Below, in pieces: positions 61,343 through 64,000 of a stretch of 64,000 bases of DNA. The notes under the pieces are model-generated. The model made no database searches. It saw only the letters and a program-made list of their open reading frames with translations, and had not been told where the DNA came from. Source of the DNA: Corynebacterium tuberculostearicum (lineage in GTDB: Bacteria > Actinomycetota > Actinomycetes > Mycobacteriales > Mycobacteriaceae); the NCBI RefSeq assembly GCF_016127015.1, contig NZ_CP065972.1:1922001-1986000 (forward strand), read 5' to 3'. Position numbers and translations under genes: made by a program. Numbering within the stretch: position 1 is the first letter of the stretch; every line of letters begins with the position of its first letter.

Positions 61343-62497
61343 ATGAAACGCTACCTTTGGCCACGCTCGCCACTGGCGTGGGTTGTCATTGCCGCCGTCA
61401 TTTTCTTGGTACTGGGCACCGTGGTGCCACCGCTATATAACAATCAGACCCGGCCGCTGGCCTTCGACCAAAACATCAACACCGTCACCGCGCCGTCAGC
61501 CGGCGTGTGGATGGAAGCGCCCGAGTTCATCGCCGGGGCCAAAGCCACCGGCGATAGCAAGGACCCGCAATGCCAAGAAAAGCAGGCGCCCATGTGGTGC
61601 TACCTGCACCACGACCTGCTTGCTATCGAGCGCAATACCACCACCTCCGAGGTGGCAGAAGATGATGCGCTCGCTAACTCCGATTCGCTCTCTCGCCTGC
61701 TCGCCGGGGATACTCCCCTTGCCCAAATCACGGAGCATTCCGTGTTGAACCGCGAGTCCACCTACCCTGTTGCCGCGCCGAAAGATAATTGGAAATTTGT
61801 CTTACCGGCGCTGGATACCGGCATGGCCCGCACCGACTTCGAGCGCGATGGGATCAACTACTTTTTTCCCTCCGGTACCGAGCAGCGCTCCTATCCGTTT
61901 TTCGACCTAGCGACGCAATCCTCCACGGCGGTGGACTTCACCACGACGGAAAAGCTCGACGGTATCCCCACCTATTCTTTCCACCACGATATCCAACCCA
62001 TTTCCTTGGCTGATATGCGCAAAAGCATTACCACCGAGGTCGATACCGGCACCGGCGATAGGCAGCTAGCGGCCGAAGATTTTCGTAGCTCCGGACCAGC
62101 GAAGCGGTTCTACGACGCCGAGTCGCGCGAGCTCCTCGGCCTAGATGCCACTGACCGGGTCACGGTAGAGCCCTTCTACACCATCGGCCGCGATATCTCC
62201 GTCGAGCCGACCACCGGCACCATGGTGGACCTGCGCGAGAACATCAAAATCTTCTTCGCCGCGGACGAAAAGCAGGCCGGCACCATGGTGGCGAATGACG
62301 ATACGGAGGACCGCTCCATCCTTGCCGCCGATCTGCGCTGGTCCGATGAGACCCGCGCGGAGCGCCTTAATGAGGTGCGCCCGGTCATTCGCACCATTCG
62401 CGCCTTGATGGTGGTCGGATGGGCCGGCAAGGCCATCGGCGTTGGTCTATTGCTCTGTGCCGCCTATATGTACATGCGCCGCCACCGTGAAGGCTAG
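61343..62497 (+). CDS. DUF3068 (PorA-family) membrane-anchored protein
   Basis: A 384-residue protein with one helix at each end (~12-32 and ~355-377) and a long extracytoplasmic domain between; SVLNRESTYPVAAPKDN and FYTIGRDISVEP are DUF3068 landmarks. DUF3068 proteins of mycolata carry the name 'porin PorA family' in databases although unrelated to the short corynebacterial PorA peptides. Start of a same-strand pair with the next gene. Confidence 0.88.
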   Translation: MKRYLWPRSPLAWVVIAAVIFLVLGTVVPPLYNNQTRPLAFDQNINTVTAPSAGVWMEAPEFIAGAKATGDSKDPQCQEKQAPMWCYLHHDLLAIERNTTTSEVAEDDALANSDSLSRLLAGDTPLAQITEHSVLNRESTYPVAAPKDNWKFVLPALDTGMARTDFERDGINYFFPSGTEQRSYPFFDLATQSSTAVDFTTTEKLDGIPTYSFHHDIQPISLADMRKSITTEVDTGTGDRQLAAEDFRSSGPAKRFYDAESRELLGLDATDRVTVEPFYTIGRDISVEPTTGTMVDLRENIKIFFAADEKQAGTMVANDDTEDRSILAADLRWSDETRAERLNEVRPVIRTIRALMVVGWAGKAIGVGLLLCAAYMYMRRHREG

Positions 62498-63905
62498 GCG
62501 TCTTTTACTCCTTATCTGGGGCACCCTCCTCGTGGCCGCGGTGTGCTGGCCCTTTGCCTTGCCCGGCGAGTTCTTGTGGCGCGATATGGCGTTGCTTGAC
62601 CATCCGGCGCTTTCCCCTTCTGCCTTTGGTGACGGCAGTCTGCCCGCCCGCAATGCACCGCAAGATGGTTTCCTTGCTCTCGTGGGCGGCGCGTGGGCGG
62701 CACGGGTGCTCATTTTTGCTGCCGCCGCGTCCTCCGCGCTCACCGCGGCGCGCTGGGCACGCTCTACAGTCGCCGCGGTGAGCGCGATGGCGGTGGCGGT
62801 GGCCAATCCCTTCGTCATCGAGCGTCTCCTGCAGGGCCAGTGGTCGCTTGCGGTGGCTGCGTGGCTGCTGCCGGTCATCGCGTGGGCAGGAAGAAGGCAC
62901 AGCTGGGTGGGGTGGCTGGCTATGTGGGGAGCTTCGCTTACCCCTACGGGTGGTCTCTTTGCCGTGGTGACCGCGGCGGTGACCTGCCGCAAGCGGGTAG
63001 CGCTCGGCGGCGTGGTCTTGTGTTTGCCGTGGGCCGTTCCGGGCATGTTCCATCCCGCCGCGCCCGGCGATACCGCAGCGGCGGTGGCCGCGTTTGGCCC
63101 GCGGGCAGAAGACTACGTCGGCACCGCGGGCGCGCTGCTGCGGCTCGGCGGTATCTGGAATGCAGAGGCGGCCATCGGGTTCGCCGTGTGCGGCGTCATC
63201 GTGGCGGTCATCGCCGTACTCGGAGCGTGGCGGGTTCCCGCGCGGTTGAGCATCCTCGCAGCGATTGGTCTCGGCGGGGCGATATTCTTCTGGCTGGTTC
63301 CCAGTGCTCTGGTGTGGTTCATCGATCACGTACCGGGGGCGGCGCTGCTGCGCGATAGCGGAAAACTGACCATGCTGGCGTTGCCGCTCTATGTGGCCTC
63401 GCTAGGGGCGCTGCCGAATCTGCCGGCAGCACTGGCAACCGTGGCTGCAATCGTGCAGCTGCTGCCCGTTCCGGGACGCCTCGCGGTGCTCGCGCCGCGG
63501 GATACGGGGATAGATGAGCAGTTGGTGCGCGCGATTGACGGCCGCGTGGCCTTCTTCCCAGAACGCGCCAACCTCGTGGAAGTTCCCGGCGGCGTGGCTG
63601 TCGACCCCTACTCCAAGGCGGTGGCCATGGTGGAATCGGGGGAATTAAGCGTAGACGGGACCGTGGTGGACCAAGCCTCGCCGCGATACCGGGCGGCGCT
63701 GCGCGCGTGGAAAGAGCACGATGTGGACCGACTGGCCGAGCTCGGCGTCGGTGTAGTCGTGGTGGACGGTGCCATAGCCGTGGAAACGGGCGCGCCGCGG
63801 CCGCAGGTTCCGTGGGCGCTTACTGCGCTGTGGATGGCGTGTCCGCTACTAGCCCTTGCAGCAATTCCGCGAACTGCTCGCCGGTCTTCTCCCACGAAAA
63901 GCTAG
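62487..63905 (+). CDS. Polytopic membrane protein of the arabinan cluster
   Basis: A 472-residue protein from GTG 62487, overlapping the DUF3068 stop. About ten hydrophobic segments in the first ~330 residues, an acidic DMALLDHPALSP loop after the first helix that resembles GT-C transferases, and a soluble C-terminal part ending in a basic tail. Likely a membrane glycosyltransferase or envelope assembly protein, but no family was recognised with confidence. Confidence 0.78.
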   Translation: MKARRLLLLIWGTLLVAAVCWPFALPGEFLWRDMALLDHPALSPSAFGDGSLPARNAPQDGFLALVGGAWAARVLIFAAAASSALTAARWARSTVAAVSAMAVAVANPFVIERLLQGQWSLAVAAWLLPVIAWAGRRHSWVGWLAMWGASLTPTGGLFAVVTAAVTCRKRVALGGVVLCLPWAVPGMFHPAAPGDTAAAVAAFGPRAEDYVGTAGALLRLGGIWNAEAAIGFAVCGVIVAVIAVLGAWRVPARLSILAAIGLGGAIFFWLVPSALVWFIDHVPGAALLRDSGKLTMLALPLYVASLGALPNLPAALATVAAIVQLLPVPGRLAVLAPRDTGIDEQLVRAIDGRVAFFPERANLVEVPGGVAVDPYSKAVAMVESGELSVDGTVVDQASPRYRAALRAWKEHDVDRLAELGVGVVVVDGAIAVETGAPRPQVPWALTALWMACPLLALAAIPRTARRSSPTKS

Positions 63906-64000
63906 CGGCAAAATCCCGCGCGTTGGAGCCAAGGGTGCGGCGAAGGGGGGCGTCGGCAAGCAGCTGCTTAGTGGCCGCCACGAAGTCCTCTTCGCGCTCT
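63820..64000 (-). CDS. Glycosyltransferase (GT4-like), 3' end only
   Basis: The last 59 codons of a minus-strand gene: EREEDFVAATKQLLADAPLR, then LGSNARDFAASFSWEKTGEQ and a stop at 63820. This is the C-terminal Rossmann helix pattern of GT4 glycosyltransferases (phosphatidylinositol mannosyltransferase type). The gene continues beyond the window. It overlaps the preceding convergent gene by 86 bases. Confidence 0.75.
   Translation of the reverse strand, partial: EREEDFVAATKQLLADAPLRRTLGSNARDFAASFSWEKTGEQFAELLQGLVADTPSTAQ

Overview
The window reads as a chromosomal segment of a high-GC, mycolic-acid-type actinobacterium, most likely Corynebacterium. Grounds: a dnaK-grpE-dnaJ-hspR heat-shock operon with HAIR-type operators and a remnant of the aldehyde dehydrogenase that follows hspR in relatives; an AftD arabinofuranosyltransferase with DUF2613 and DUF3068 neighbours; an LppP/LprE lipoprotein; a SpaA-type sortase-assembled pilus locus; and several genes whose -10 box lies only a few bases before the ATG, as in leaderless actinobacterial transcripts. 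The species cannot be fixed from the sequence alone.

Layout. 1-3.4 kb: 5'-truncated globin/flavin reductase, a nitrilase-family amidohydrolase, and a two-gene unit of a small helical protein and a DUF1023 hydrolase. 3.4-8.1 kb: ald remnant and the minus-strand chaperone operon. 8.2-10.9 kb: a compact cassette of direct repeats beside a good promoter, a 58-residue amphipathic acidic peptide gene, a polytopic histidine kinase, a 52-codon ORF ending in a Cys-Pro-rich segment, and a NarL-type response regulator. 11-18 kb: putA with a long C-rich leader, an AI-2E-type transporter, a nucleosidase and an unknown gene. 18.3-20.9 kb: an intact IS21-family element with a 5-bp target duplication. 21-24 kb: three envelope genes and a small membrane protein. 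24-27.7 kb: cysHDN with an McbR-like operator and a miniature ferredoxin-reductase-like ORF. 27.7-33 kb: a heterodimeric ABC exporter and a DUF6230/DUF6114 trio. 33-42.7 kb: a Fe-S oxidoreductase with a Pro/Ala tail, an antiporter, a DUF1707 protein, alaT, a YibE/F protein, ugd, dcd. 42.7-51.1 kb: tRNA-Gly and a pilus locus with two class C sortases, a major pilin, a minor pilin and a large tip adhesin. 51.7-56.5 kb: ABC exporter, VanW-domain protein and a family 3 glycosidase lipoprotein. 56.5-64 kb: universal stress protein, DUF2613, aftD, an acyltransferase, a DUF3068 protein, a membrane protein and the 3' end of a glycosyltransferase.

Functional themes. Much of the window serves the cell surface: arabinan and mycolate envelope, pili, lipoproteins, exporters and possible outer-membrane porins. 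The most novel candidate is the 8.2-10.9 kb cassette, which has the parts of a peptide-sensing circuit (small amphipathic peptide, kinase, Cys-containing short peptide, regulator), although nothing in the sequence proves signalling. A second item is the remodelled sulfate-assimilation locus: cysH has lost the usual iron-sulfur ligand cysteines, cysI and cysX are not beside it, and the fpr-like ORF looks internally deleted.
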